Assembly: GCA_900404475.1 (NCBI GenBank)
Contig: OUQQ01000170.1
Coordinates: 1 to 32,612 of the forward strand
Length of the DNA stretch: 32,612 bases
Direction: 5' to 3'
DNA from: Spongospora subterranea
Taxonomy: Eukaryota > Endomyxa > Phytomyxea > Plasmodiophorida > Plasmodiophoridae
The position numbers were made by a program, and so were the translations under genes. The notes under the pieces are model-generated. The model was not told the DNA's origin, made no database searches, and worked only from the letters and a program-made list of their open reading frames with translations. How positions within the stretch are numbered: position 1 is the first letter of the stretch; the number at the start of each line of letters is the position of its first letter. Shown here one piece after another: positions 1 through 10,072 of this stretch.

Positions 1-719
1 GTTGTTGGGCAAAACGCCGGTCTTCCGCCTCTAATTGCTCAAAAGTCTCGAATTGAGACCCGGTTTCGATTGTGCCTCTATTATCAATATTGATACGACA
101 TGGATCAAAAAGCTATGCAAATCGAAAAGAAGGTTTCATACCTTGCAAAGTTACCTGCCTCCGCCTACATTTAAAAAGTGTACGGTCTTCTTTCTTGATA
201 AAAGCTCAGGGTTGCAATCACTCCGCGCGCGTACCATGTTCGCGCGCATGAAAACAATATCCCAACACTATTCAGGTTATAATAACACTAAATACGGTAA
301 CCGGTGTAGACAGTTTTACCGCCTTAAGATCTGTCGCGTGGGCTCCGACGGGGTCAACAACGTTTTGGGACTCTTTTTCCTCAATTACGATTTATTAAAA
401 GTGACGAATGAGAGTTTGTTAAAGTTTGTATTGTGGACGTCAACCAACAGTTCAGAATTATAGGAATTTCCACACAAGCGAGGCCGGGAAACGGAGGATG
501 GCAAGGCGATGGTGGCACGAGCAATGGGCATTTGTAGCGATGGCCTGAGAAGTCGCTGACGACTCAACAGATGGCCGGAAGGTGAGGCACCAATGACGTT
601 AGAAGAATCACGCAATCGAAGAGTTTGCTGCAATTCAGATCATGATGATGATGGCGACAATCAAGGCATCGACCAAATTCGTTAAAATGCTGAGTCATCA
701 TCCATCTTGGGTCTGGCTT
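1..719. other. no gene supported
   Basis: Both strands hold only short ORFs here. The longest is a 142-codon plus-strand frame at 35-463, and it has no recognisable domain. A minus-strand frame at 385-633 overlaps it. I see no RNA gene or repeat. Confidence 0.4.
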
Positions 720-1038
720 CTAGATGTTCATGATAATTTGTGGGGAGGACGATGCTGCTGTGTCCTGTTTGAGTTGTTGAAGCGCCTCAAAGTCGTCTTC
801 ACTAGTGGAAACATTTGACGCCTCGAAGACCATCAGGTTTCTCAACAATTGCTCGACGAACATCTGGGCCTGACATGAATGAATGCGGTGTGATTTGCGT
901 TGGGCTCCTTTCAAGTCAATTGCCATCAAGAAAGCAATTCGACTTCGATTATAGGCTGAAATAGTTCAGCAATAAACCTTGGATAACTGCATGATTACGA
1001 TCGCTGCATATTGCAGAATGGTAAATACCGCTGTGCAT
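720..1038 (-). CDS. small two-exon hypothetical protein (about 91 aa)
   Basis: I do not recognise the family. Exon 1 is 999-1038, starting at the ATG at 1038, and exon 2 is 720-955. The 43-nt intron at 956-998 has a GTAATC donor, a TTTCAG acceptor and a branch-like GCTGAAC. Splicing joins phase 1 cleanly. The product is basic in the middle (residues about 14-35) and then likely helical. It ends in an acidic stretch (STSEDDFEALQQLKQD) and a Ser-rich tail. Length and composition suit a small helical adaptor subunit, but that is inference. The next gene, on the same strand, ends 454 nt upstream. Confidence 0.45.
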
Positions 1039-1492
1039 AATTCACTACACTACGTGCAGATAAAAATCATTGGTACAGGTCCCTTCCGATTTTATGGACG
1101 AGAACGTTCCCTGCCCCCGAATATTCATTTAATGTCTTAGGTTCGAATGCAGGTATAACAATTCTCACAGGGACACCCTTCAGACATGCAGGTTACCTTG
1201 GCAAATTTATCGCTGATCAATTGTCCATATTCTACATCGCAGGAAGGATTATCTTGGCGAATCGCTATCCAAACTCAATAGGCCTATTACTTATCTCTGT
1301 ACTGGTTTGATTATTGTGGGCAAAATTCGTCACCTCTGTTGGCTTCTCGACGTTGTTGGATAAAATCAGTAAAATTGGATGATATCAAAAGTTGTGTGCA
1401 AATACGGAAAAACAGCCTTCTGAATCAAAATTTTGTTTAGACTTGGATAGATTTCCCCTTTGTGAAACCGTAGGTGATATATTATTGAAATT
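1039..1492. other. intergenic stretch
   Basis: It lies between the small two-exon gene and the 3' end of the uroporphyrinogen decarboxylase gene. It is AT-rich and lacks a convincing ORF. It presumably holds the 3' UTR of one gene and the promoter of the other. Confidence 0.4.
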
Positions 1493-2669
1493 TTACGACG
1501 ACGGTAACGTCAGTTTACAGTCATGAACGGCGTCAACAAAACAAGCGACGGATTCAGGCTTGAAATCAGGATAACATCCATGACCGAGATTAGCTATATA
1601 ACCTTTGGCGCCGGTAAACGATTTCACCATCTCCTGAGTTCGCTGGGGAATGAGATTCTCATCACCGTATAGGACACATGGATCGATATTCCCCTGTAAA
1701 GCGACTTTGCCTTGCACGGCGTCAACGGCGACATTTCCGTCGATAGTCCAATCCAGACTGACAACATCGAATCCGGAATCGGCCAGGTCGGAAAGCGCAT
1801 AATGCGCGTCTTTGGCGAAGATTGTCATGGGAACCGGATCAAACCCGGAAGAGATCAACGCCGACTTGACATTCTTGGCAATCTGTCTCAAATATGGCAG
1901 ACAGAACTCGCGAAATTCCCGAGAACTAAGCTGGCCCGCCCATGTGTCGAACACCTCCAACATCTGGGCGCCGGCTTTAACTTGTCCAACCAGGTATTCC
2001 ACGACGATGTCGGTTATTCGCTGTAATAGATCTCGACTGGGACCCGGATAGACAAACAGCCATCGCTTTGCCAGGGAAAGCGTCTTACTCCCTCGTCCCT
2101 CGATACAATACGCCATTAGTGTGAATGGAGCACCAGAAAACCCAATCAATGGGACTCTTCCTTCCAAACGCATCCTCGTCAACGTAATTGCGTCAAAAAC
2201 GTACCCGAGTTCGGCCTGAACATTGACTTTGGGAGAAAGTCTTGAAAAATCGTCGGGAGATCGTAATGGTTCCGGGAAATTGGGTCCGATATTTGGCAGC
2301 ATCTCAACCGTTAAGCCCATCGCCTGGGGTACCACCAGAATATCGCTGAATATGATTGCGGCATCGAACGCGATCCGGTTGATCGGCTGCAATGTGACCT
2401 CGCACGCTAGCTCTGGTGTCCGACAAATCTCTGCACCAAACAAAACAAAATATCAAAACCCCACCAGCAATATTCGCCGACAACGATTCGGCCATGGGAA
2501 AATGGAAGATACCGAAAAAATCGTGTTGTTTGCGGAGCTGGCGAAATTCAGGAAGATAACGACCCGCCTGGCGATGACACCATACAGGAGTTCGCTCTAC
2601 AGATTGGCCACGAGCAGCGCGAAGCACAAGGTCATTCTGTAGTGGGGGAAAGTCTGTAAGCCCCGTCAT
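1493..2669 (-). CDS. UROD: uroporphyrinogen decarboxylase
   Basis: This enzyme (HEM12/UROD) decarboxylates the four acetate side chains of uroporphyrinogen III to give coproporphyrinogen III in haem synthesis, normally in the cytosol. Exon 1 is 2513-2669 and exon 2 is 1493-2430. The 82-nt intron at 2431-2512 rejoins DFF to EICRTPE. Visible family motifs are [11 protein letters not shown] near residue 33, [13 protein letters not shown] with the catalytic Asp, [25 protein letters not shown], and NLGHGCYPD with the conserved His near the C-terminus. The product is about 364 aa, close to the usual length. I chose the ATG at 2669 because homologous sequence begins there. The frame stays open upstream to ATGs at 2816 and 2831, which would add about 50 residues. 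Confidence 0.93.
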
Positions 2670-3330
2670 CAAACGGCCGCTTGATGATCTGAGATAATCC
2701 AGTCGGGTTGTCGCGAGCAATTGGTATGTGGATGGCGATGACAGGTTCCCCCGGCCAAAATGCGTGGAAGTGATGATCAATTGATCATCGATATGATGGT
2801 AAGACTCTGGAACCATCGTTAACGTCGTCAATCAAACTGTTGCTCATTTAATCTTATTCCGATTGTTTTTTCGTTTTGAAATTTCTCAACCCGTCAAGCC
2901 GCCATAAAACTCGGTCAGAACGATCAAAATTCGGATCTCTTTGATCTTCACTTTTTTTTTCTTATGTGTATGACTTATAACTTGGAAGAAATTCAAAATT
3001 GACAGTGTTTTGGTGTTGACAACGTGAATGTTAATGCGTTGTTTTGATTAAAAGAGGAATATATCTAGTTTGAGTGCTCAATCGGGAAGTGCCTCATCAG
3101 TTGGCAATCAGCAGCAAACTGTCCTCATTCGATGTTAAAAATATATTATCAGTGTGCTTGGGATACATCGCGATTTATTGAAACTTGAAGGAATGCCATC
3201 AATGCTGGAAGACATTTTTATTAACCAACTCGAACGCACTCTTTATCAACAGGCCTCAAACCGTTTTATCAAAACCCGTCTAACTCCAGATTATCACTGA
3301 CTGACAATAATTCTAGAACTACAATGGTAC
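2670..3330. other. intergenic, UROD upstream region
   Basis: From 2670 to about 2831 the UROD reading frame continues without a stop, so an N-terminal extension is possible. The rest is AT-rich, with a T-run near 2950. No gene is supported. Confidence 0.4.
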
Positions 3331-3972
3331 CTAAAGAAATTCGGCGAATTCTTGTCGTATCTGACTTTCTTCTTCTGGGGTAAAATCGTCCCTGACGTTA
3401 AACGTCTTTCGAATCTGTTTTGGAGTCTTCCCCAACATCAGACTGGCAACTTTGGCGCAGCATAGCTCCACCAGCGATTGAAGATTAAGATAATTGGCCG
3501 CCAAAAGTACTTGAAAAGTTAGTTCTAGACTCATAGCTTCTACATACTCGGCATCCCAAAGGCCAACGATCTCGACTAAGTTGCTGCTGTGCAGTGGTCG
3601 TGAGATTACCCGTGAAGGTGTTGATGAATGATACACCATCCAATCGACGATTGGTTTCAAAACTTGCCCTTCAACATTTTTTAAAGGAATCTATTCAAAA
3701 CATGTTTAGGGTCGAAACCAAAATCGGCTTAAAAACAAAGGCCATTTTATATACCGTTAGGTTCTCTTGATCTAACTCAAGACACGATTTGATATACTCT
3801 GACATAACTGCAACCGAGCGAGTTACATGAAACCTAACACGGAACGACAATAAATTCTGTGCGTAGATAAAAACATATTCCACGACTTCTGCCCATCCTT
3901 CGACACGATGGAGATGGCCGAATCGCTGTTATCCGCCGGTTCAATGCCCTCAGGCGCCCTCTCGACGAGCAT
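3331..3972 (-). CDS. SKP1: SKP1, SCF ubiquitin-ligase adaptor
   Basis: SKP1 bridges cullin-1 to F-box proteins in SCF ubiquitin ligases. Three exons fit exactly: 3887-3972, 3755-3833 and 3331-3690. The introns are 53 nt (3834-3886, weak GTCGTG donor) and 64 nt (3691-3754). The product is about 174 aa. Residues 15-55 form the BTB/POZ start (ISIVSKDGQKFHVTRSVAVM), followed by IPLKNVEGQVLKPIVDWM. The C-terminal F-box-binding part is clear: LLAANYLNLQSLVELCCAKVA, then GKTPKQIRKTFNVRDDFTPEEE. The end lacks the usual Trp-Cys-Glu-Glu tail and stops at QEFAEFL. The start is the ATG at 3972, in frame with MLVERAPEG. An F-box gene begins about 800 nt away on the opposite strand. Confidence 0.9.
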
Positions 3973-4185
3973 GACTGTTAGATTCCGAGGCCGCCAGCGA
4001 TCCTATCGAAGCTAAAGCGACAATCGTGTTCCAATAGCGATTATGATTTGTGAAGGTGATAGGGGAATCACTCCACTTCACTTACAGCTATAACACGATA
4101 CACGCGTTGCGCACACAATCTTCCGATACGTTGATGGGCCCTCTGCGAATCAAACTGGTGGGGCCAAAATCAATCAATTACTGGT

Positions 4186-4542
4186 TTAGTGCCTGTGAAT
4201 GTCCAGCAGATCGCGGAGCGAGGCGAGATCCAGATCGATTTCTGATATCTTTTGTGCTATGTACAAATATTCCCCACCGTGCCACCGCGATTGGTGCCAA
4301 ATTCGAAACGCAAAACTGTCAATGGGGTAATTGTATCTTTTATACACGTGTTCGGGTATTTTGATGATTACGAAGTCAACGTTCACTATGATGAAATTTT
4401 TATTCAGTACACCTCCGCTGGCTGGCTGGATAATTGATAAGTTTCCCTTCAGTTGAGTGTTTTTTTGGAGCCAGATCAGACTCTTTGTAGCCTCAATGAA
4501 CTGCAAAGAATCAAAGTTATGCAAGTTGTCTAGAGAAGACAT
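4186..4542 (-). CDS. hypothetical protein, possible partial PH-like ORF
   Basis: This is an uninterrupted 118-codon ORF with a true ATG at 4542, lying between SKP1 and the F-box gene. I do not recognise it firmly. The segment running through KGNLSIIQP, FIIVNVDFVIIKIP and YKRYNYPIDSF alternates hydrophobic beta-like stretches, as in PH or GRAM domains, and it ends in a possible helix (DLDLASLRDLLDIH). That likeness is weak inference. It may be one exon of a longer gene. The overlapping plus-strand ORFs (4050-4437) look like shadows. Confidence 0.35.
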   Translation of the reverse strand: MSSLDNLHNFDSLQFIEATKSLIWLQKNTQLKGNLSIIQPASGGVLNKNFIIVNVDFVIIKIPEHVYKRYNYPIDSFAFRIWHQSRWHGGEYLYIAQKISEIDLDLASLRDLLDIHRH

Positions 4543-4774
4543 GGTTTGTGGTCATCTTTTCACAGGCTTGAGTAGTCATGGCGGATCGGTCTGTACGATT
4601 CCAAGATTTTAGCGATATGCAGAGTCGAGTTTACCTATATACGATCAATTTCATATCTCAATTGTTTTTTTATCAATGGAGTAATCATTGATTCTCCCGT
4701 CCAGTCTGGAATCATCGAGATTTTTTCTAGTGCTCATTCAAACACCCCCTTTGTTTCGACATAAACTGTCTCGG

Positions 4775-6001
4775 ATGGCTCTGCTGCATTTGCCGCAGGA
4801 TCTGACCGAGCATGTCATCCTGTTTTTAGATCTGCGATCAATGGTTGCTCTTTTCATGACGACCAAGAAATTTCAGCATCGTGGAGAATGGGTGTGGAAG
4901 TTGTGGAAGCGATCATGCAGTTCTCGTTGGCGCAATATCCCAATTGACAGAGGCGCCGGAATCGGCCTCCCTTTCAATCTAGACCGCGATGATTGGTTTC
5001 ATGCAGCTTTAGGGCATGAATGGATCGAAGACCGGTTCTCATCACTAGAAAGCCCATCAGCGAAAATTGAGTCCATCGTCAACTCAATGGGCAAAAACAT
5101 GCACGTTATGAACATATCTGAAGAAGGAATGAGATGGATCATAGAAATATTCGATGAATACGGGGAGAACGAAGTGAAAGATGCTGCTCCCGATGAGCTT
5201 TCCTTGCGTAAGATGGTGTTCCTGGCATCAAGAAGCATGCATAACCAACAGTATCAACACCTAGCCGTGAAAGTCTTTGGCATCCTGTCGTTGAATGAGG
5301 CAGTTCGGCAAATTCTTCCAGTCCTTGGCGCCGTTGACCTGGTCATTGTTTCGATGAAAATTCATTATCTCAATCAAGCTCTGATTGAGAATGCACTATG
5401 GACTCTGGTAATTTTAGGCCGGCCACTGGGAAGCTTTGAAGGATCCCCCTTTCCTCATAGGATGTCAACCTCAATCTCTCACGTATCACAGTTCATGTCT
5501 GATCCGGGCGTTGGCGTGGTAGCCGCTGTTGTTGATACGATTCGCAACAATACCGCTAATCCTGGAGTATTAGCCAAAGCGTTCTGGGCCATCGTCAATC
5601 TTTCACTATTAGATTGCAACAAGCAAACTCTGGTCGAACTTCAAGTAATTCGTCTCATAGTGAAATCAATGGTTCGGTTTCCTAGTGACCGCGAGCTGCA
5701 ATTTCGTGCATGCTTTGCGTTAATTAACCTATCCTTGCATACGGGCGCCAGAATGTTGATCAGAAGAATGAACGGAATCGAAGCAATTCTAGATGCGATG
5801 ATCCGTTTCGAAGATTTTCCTATGCTGCAGCGATGCGCCTGTAATGTTCTAGTCAGCTTAGCATGGGGTAGCAGAACAAACAGGGAGCGTATGGCCAAGA
5901 AAAATGCCACGGAACTCGTCAACCGGGCATTAACCAAATTTGGCGGTTTCCGAGACATTACCGAAATTGGGCAGACTTTCCTTTCACTGCAATGGCAATG
6001 A
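4775..6001 (+). CDS. F-box protein with armadillo-like repeats
   Basis: This is a single-exon gene of about 408 aa. I chose the ATG at 4775 because the F-box follows at once: LPQDLTEHVILFLDLRSMVA at residues 5-24, then W-x2-LW. The frame is open to an ATG at 4688, but the extra 29 residues look non-conserved. From about residue 160 to the end are helical pairs typical of ARM/HEAT repeats, such as LAVKVFGILSLNEAVRQIL, ALWTLVILGRPLG, FWAIVNLSLLDCN and CFALINLSLHTGA. F-box proteins bind SKP1 through the N-terminal box and substrates through the C-terminal repeats, so this is a likely SCF substrate receptor. SKP1 itself is encoded just upstream on the other strand. The substrate is unknown. Confidence 0.82.
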   Translation: MALLHLPQDLTEHVILFLDLRSMVALFMTTKKFQHRGEWVWKLWKRSCSSRWRNIPIDRGAGIGLPFNLDRDDWFHAALGHEWIEDRFSSLESPSAKIESIVNSMGKNMHVMNISEEGMRWIIEIFDEYGENEVKDAAPDELSLRKMVFLASRSMHNQQYQHLAVKVFGILSLNEAVRQILPVLGAVDLVIVSMKIHYLNQALIENALWTLVILGRPLGSFEGSPFPHRMSTSISHVSQFMSDPGVGVVAAVVDTIRNNTANPGVLAKAFWAIVNLSLLDCNKQTLVELQVIRLIVKSMVRFPSDRELQFRACFALINLSLHTGARMLIRRMNGIEAILDAMIRFEDFPMLQRCACNVLVSLAWGSRTNRERMAKKNATELVNRALTKFGGFRDITEIGQTFLSLQWQ

Positions 6002-6219
6002 TCCAGGGTGTATATTCACTTAATCGAACGCTAAACTTCGAGCAAGTTCATATTACTTACGAAGTCTTGTACAAAATATGATACACAAATCATGAAGTCT
6101 CTGATCTTTATATGGCTAGGTTCCAATGGAAAGCATGGATTGAAAACAGTGACCTGACTTAATTTATCGCTGAACTCCTATGCTTCTGGAGTATTAACTT
6201 CCGTGTCGAGACGTTGAAT

Positions 6220-7506
6220 TTACAGTCTCTTACATTTTTCGTTGATCATCTTTTTCGAAAACTGATTCACAATGTTACGAAGCGCCTCCAGAGATATCGC
6301 ATTAACCCTGTTGAGCATCGATTCCAGTTCTGCACAAAATACGTTCAGTGCAAAACCAGCGTTGATCAAACAGCAACCAACGTACGAAGGGCGGAAGCTC
6401 TAACATGTGCCGTAAAAGCGACTCCATCAATATCAGGCACCTCGTTGCCTGGAAAGTGTCACTGGACCAATCGAGTTATGGTTTGCTTTGTTACACATGG
6501 TGCATTTAACTTGGTCAAGTTCCTTAGCAATAGTTTCGAGTTCAGCAACCTTACTCATTCCGACCCCATCGGTCCTGTTCGTTGTAAGAAACTGCAACAG
6601 TCAATGCTTATTCTTGTACCCAATGAATCGTAGAACTTCTTCATATTCAGCATTTGGCTCTTCTTCCATCGACTGAGACTGAAGTTGCGTTTTCTAAGAG
6701 AACCCGACCGTAAAATAGACATCTCAAAGACATTTCGCACGTTTGATACTTCAGCTTCCAAACTTTGTTTTAAAGACTTGGCATTTGCGACTTGAGATAC
6801 CAATAAGGATTGGGATTTTCTTACTTGCTGTAGTTGGTTTTCAATACCCGCAAAATCAGTTTGAGTTTCTGGAATATCTAAGGAACCTCCTACAAAATGT
6901 TATGTTTGTGGAATGCACGGTTTGTATCAGTACCATTAATGTCGGATTCGTTGTTGCTGCTGCTAAGAACCGATTCAACCTGATCATTCATGGTGTCCAT
7001 ATCAGAGATAAAAACCTGGCTGAGAAACGAGCATCAAAGACCGCATACTGTAAACATTCGGGGTTTACCGCTGTTTCTGCAATTCCTGAAATTCAGTGAC
7101 TGACGCTTCCTTCGAAGCGAATATAACTGCGGAAACTGATCTCAATGAAGAGGATACTGTTGTTCACTGATTGAACTATCGACTATCTTTGGCAATAAAA
7201 ATACAGTACATTTTTCTCGTTTATGGCGAAGTATTTGACACTGTTCTTCGATTTTGAACGTTTCCTCCTGTACTTCAGTATCCTTTGCTTGTACTTCCTG
7301 CTTTTCTGTGCGGTCTGATGCAATACCAAAATTAGATCCCATTTGGATGGAGGCTATCCATGAAAATCACATCGTCGTAGTTGGTCACGCTCGGTTTGAA
7401 TTTGTTGATTCAACAGTTCCAGTCTTGATTGTCCATCAACCATTTGGTGGCGGATGTGGGCGGTTTCAGATTCTGCCCTGAGCAACATCGATCCTGTTGG
7501 ATCCAT
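6220..7506 (-). CDS. multi-exon coiled-coil protein of unknown function
   Basis: This gene is hidden by introns. Chaining frames gives about nine exons in one consistent phase, from the ATG at 7506 to a TAA at 6220. Introns I can place include 7315-7370 (56 nt), a 53-nt GTACTG..ACAG intron next, a GTAAAC..CTCAG intron, a roughly 46-nt GTAACA..TCCAG intron and a 56-nt GTACGT..GCAG intron near the 3' end. The product is about 330 aa. It is almost entirely heptad-like, for example QSRLELLNQQIQTERDQLRR, QVQEETFKIEEQ-type sequence, VAELETIAKELDQ and LQLESMLNRVNAISLEALR. A CxxC (KCTMCNE) lies before the last coil. It could be a kinetochore, centrosomal or tethering subunit, but no family signature is firm. 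One internal junction near 6600-6650 has a weak GTTCTA donor. Confidence 0.55.
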
Positions 7507-7999
7507 GACTTCTGATAATCTGTTCTACTATTACGAATGACTACTGTCTGTACCGTTCACATTGTAACGTCTCTCGAAACGCTAGCGTAACGTTGGAACT
7601 GCACACGGTATTCGGTGTACTAGAGTGTAATATTATTGGGAATTGGAAATGTACAGGATTGGAGCCCCACACAGCTGAAGTACCAGTTTGTGCCCAGACC
7701 GTGGCAAAGACGGATGATGAAACTGATAACACAGTTAACGCCGTTTAACTGAGCGCGTTGATTAGGCTGATAAACATTCGACACGCGGCGGTTGATATTC
7801 CGTTGAGAACCGGACGAATAGCGCTTGTACACCTGACCCTGTATAGGCAGCCGTCGGCCGCAGCCCACGCCAATCCTCTTGACTGGCTCACTGTTGGACA
7901 CGGTAAACCCACTGGACCTATTGCGATACGCCAGTCCATGTGCAGTTGGTTGGTTGGGTTTATACCGCACGGTACGGTATATCAAAAGGGTGTCAATCA
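7507..7999. other. intergenic stretch upstream of the NAM-associated ORF
   Basis: Minus-strand frames at 7541-7732 and 7620-8000 are open but lack ATG starts that make sense and have no domain. They could be decayed element sequence. A short inverted repeat sits at 7961-7981. Confidence 0.35.
7961..7981. repeat. short inverted repeat
   Basis: Two 7-nt arms, TATACCG and CGGTATA, flank a 7-nt centre, 19 nt before the ATG of the NAM-associated ORF. It could be an operator-like site or part of a transposon end. The sequence alone does not decide. Confidence 0.4.
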
Positions 8000-8878
8000 A
8001 TGGTTATTGGGGGCACCACAACCCAACCGGCTGGCGAGGATTGCTCGCCTCTAGTCGCTGACCAGACCCCAAAGAAGACCAAATTCAAGGGGAAGAATTT
8101 CACTCAGAGCGAAGAAACACAGCTGTGCCGATCGTGGGCGGTTTGCTCTCAGGACCTCTCTGCCGGAACTGGCCAATCATTGCCAAGCTTTTGGGACAGA
8201 GTCACTGATCATTTCAACTCTGAGATTGATGGGCCAAGCAGGCCCCAGCGCTCGTTAGAGAGCAAATGGGGGACTATTCAGAAAGACGTGGCCAGATTTT
8301 CAGTGTCGTATGCCGCCGTCCAGGAATCAGCTAGTGGCGGAGAGGACGAGATTGACAAGGCGTTAGAATTGTTCCAGACAAGCAATATGCGAGAGTTCCG
8401 GTATTTGCATTGCTGGCGAACCCTGAAGAACCTGCCAAAATGGAAATCGTGTCGGGAAGGAATAGAAAATCCCAAGAGATCGAGTAAACGCCAAAGGAAT
8501 GAGGATTCTGACACGATTGAGAATGTATTCGGAGACGATGATGAAACAGTCGACGGTAGAGTTCGGAATAGCCAATATATCAAGCCTGACGAGCGCCAGA
8601 AGCAGCTGGTTGACTTTGGGGCTGCAGCTGCAGAGATGGCGGCGGCGGTGCGCGTTGCGGCGCAAACACTGCAGGATCAGGCCAATCTGCACCTGTTCAC
8701 AGCGTCACTCGATGGCCTTGACCAAATTGCCCGAGAATACATCGGCCTGCGTCGTTCCGCGATTATACGTGAAATGAAACCCTCAAGTTTATTAGAGAAA
8801 AACAGGGTTGTCGTGGCGGAACACGACTCATCTGAGAGGCCAGATTATGAACCATCCGGATCCGACGACTCCTCATAA
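8000..8878 (+). CDS. NAM-associated (PIF/Harbinger ORF1-like) DNA-binding protein
   Basis: This is a single-exon protein of 292 aa from the ATG at 8000. Residues about 28-145 form the Myb/trihelix-like NAM-associated domain: KGKNFTQSEETQLCRSWAV, FWDRVTDHFN, RSLESKWGTIQKDVARF, DKALELF, and FRYLHCWRTLKNLPKWK. A basic linker (KRSSKRQRNED) and an acidic patch follow. The C-terminus is the characteristic helix with LDGLDQIAREYIGLRRSAIIREM. Such proteins usually accompany the DDE transposase of PIF/Harbinger elements and bind their ends. No transposase ORF is present within several kb, so it may be a domesticated gene, a partial element, or an element whose other half is lost. The frame is intact. 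Confidence 0.8.
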   Translation: MVIGGTTTQPAGEDCSPLVADQTPKKTKFKGKNFTQSEETQLCRSWAVCSQDLSAGTGQSLPSFWDRVTDHFNSEIDGPSRPQRSLESKWGTIQKDVARFSVSYAAVQESASGGEDEIDKALELFQTSNMREFRYLHCWRTLKNLPKWKSCREGIENPKRSSKRQRNEDSDTIENVFGDDDETVDGRVRNSQYIKPDERQKQLVDFGAAAAEMAAAVRVAAQTLQDQANLHLFTASLDGLDQIAREYIGLRRSAIIREMKPSSLLEKNRVVVAEHDSSERPDYEPSGSDDSS

Positions 8879-9097
8879 TATTGTCTCGAAAATAAATATC
8901 AGATAAATACTTGTTTTTGCAAAACCTCCACGTCTTGGAGCCGATTCGGTTGGCATCGACTCATGTCTGAACAGGAATAATGGTAGAGATTGTTTCGCGT
9001 TCTCTGCAACGAAAGCTGGGAAAACCATCGGTCTGTAATCTCTGATTCGTATATTAATAATAGCTATGTTGTCAACATGGTGTTGTCCTATAATATC

Positions 9098-10072
9098 CTA
9101 TTCGATTGATCTCGGTGATCTGTCCGCTTTCGCATTTTTCCGGAATCGAAATCTTCGCCCCACACTTCGATTTCTGTGATGATAATCGTCAATTATTATT
9201 GGACAACAGTTAAAGGTCGGATGAGTGTTTACCGGATCGTTCTCGCTGCTGAGAAGATTCTTCGTCGCGACATATCGGGGAAGTTTTTCCTGAACGATAA
9301 AGTCATTAATCGCTTGAACAGCTGTTCGTGAGGAATCCCCCTTGGCTATGAACTCTGACAATGGAAAGGCGATGTCTTTGCTGATGAGCGTTCCCGATAA
9401 TCCAGGATGTGAACTGTGCACAACTCCGAATCCGTTGCCGGACGCGCCAGCGATGACGGCCGCTTGTTCGATCAACGACATCGCCCCATTACATATATGA
9501 GAATCGTCGTTCCACAATAGAATATGGTACTCGGGATGATATCGCGACGCCGAGAATAGTATATTAGCGATATCGAGCGTATACTGCCTCTCTGGGTTCG
9601 CGATTTCCGGGTCGGAAAATATATGAGAAAACACCTTGGAGGTATTCTTGAAAAATGAAAAACATTCCAGCTCCTTGTACTTTTTCGCAAACGCAACATG
9701 TGCGGGATTTCCATAACGATCGATATCGAAAACCATGAACGATATGCGGCCCCCTTTGACACAGCGATCGTCGATCGCATCTCGCCAAGTTTCCAGGCAC
9801 GTTTGGAGCTGATCTCGTTTCCTGCGAGCATCAGCAGATGGAATAACGATCATGATCTCCAGGCGAGCGCGGCGCTTATCGATCTGCGCTTGGCTCAGGG
9901 AAGACCCGTCGGATTTGACCAGAACCTGTCTAGGGATGACCTGACTGTGGATGAATGTGGGCAAAGCCACCTGAAGAATGGCCAGCGACATCAGCAACAA
10001 CATCCAATAGATGAGCTTCCGGTGCCGCAATCGCATCAGCCATGATTCACTAGGATCGTTGGCTGGCGCCAT
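9098..10072 (-). CDS. type II membrane glycosyltransferase-like protein
   Basis: This is a single-exon protein of 324 aa. I chose the ATG at 10072; the open frame upstream has no earlier ATG. A short cytosolic N-terminus is followed by one membrane anchor at about residues 20-42 (LIYWMLLLMSLAILQVALP), typical of Golgi type II enzymes. The lumenal part has the shape of a GT-A fold: a beta-strand start with LEIMIVIPSADARRKRDQL at 71-89, then HILLWNDDSHICNG at about 183-196 with a DD that could be the metal-binding DxD equivalent, then GLSGTLISKDIAFPL near 224. It is likely a Golgi or ER sugar transferase, but donor and acceptor are unknown. It is divergent to the Asp-rich membrane gene at 10310. 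Confidence 0.65.
   Translation of the reverse strand: MAPANDPSESWLMRLRHRKLIYWMLLLMSLAILQVALPTFIHSQVIPRQVLVKSDGSSLSQAQIDKRRARLEIMIVIPSADARRKRDQLQTCLETWRDAIDDRCVKGGRISFMVFDIDRYGNPAHVAFAKKYKELECFSFFKNTSKVFSHIFSDPEIANPERQYTLDIANILFSASRYHPEYHILLWNDDSHICNGAMSLIEQAAVIAGASGNGFGVVHSSHPGLSGTLISKDIAFPLSEFIAKGDSSRTAVQAINDFIVQEKLPRYVATKNLLSSENDPVNTHPTFNCCPIIIDDYHHRNRSVGRRFRFRKNAKADRSPRSIE

Noticed and set aside
35..463. 142-codon plus-strand ORF
   Set aside because: It has no domain, no neighbour support and a composition typical of random AT-rich DNA.
1140..1160. tRNA-like T-loop motif
   Set aside because: A GGTTCGAATG box is present, but no matching cloverleaf arms or A-box are found at proper spacing.
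1712..2642. plus-strand ORFs opposite UROD
   Set aside because: They are shadows of the conserved minus-strand UROD exons.
7620..8000. 126-codon minus frame upstream of the NAM-associated ORF
   Set aside because: It opens with TTG rather than ATG, has no domain, and overlaps the 5' end of a better supported context.
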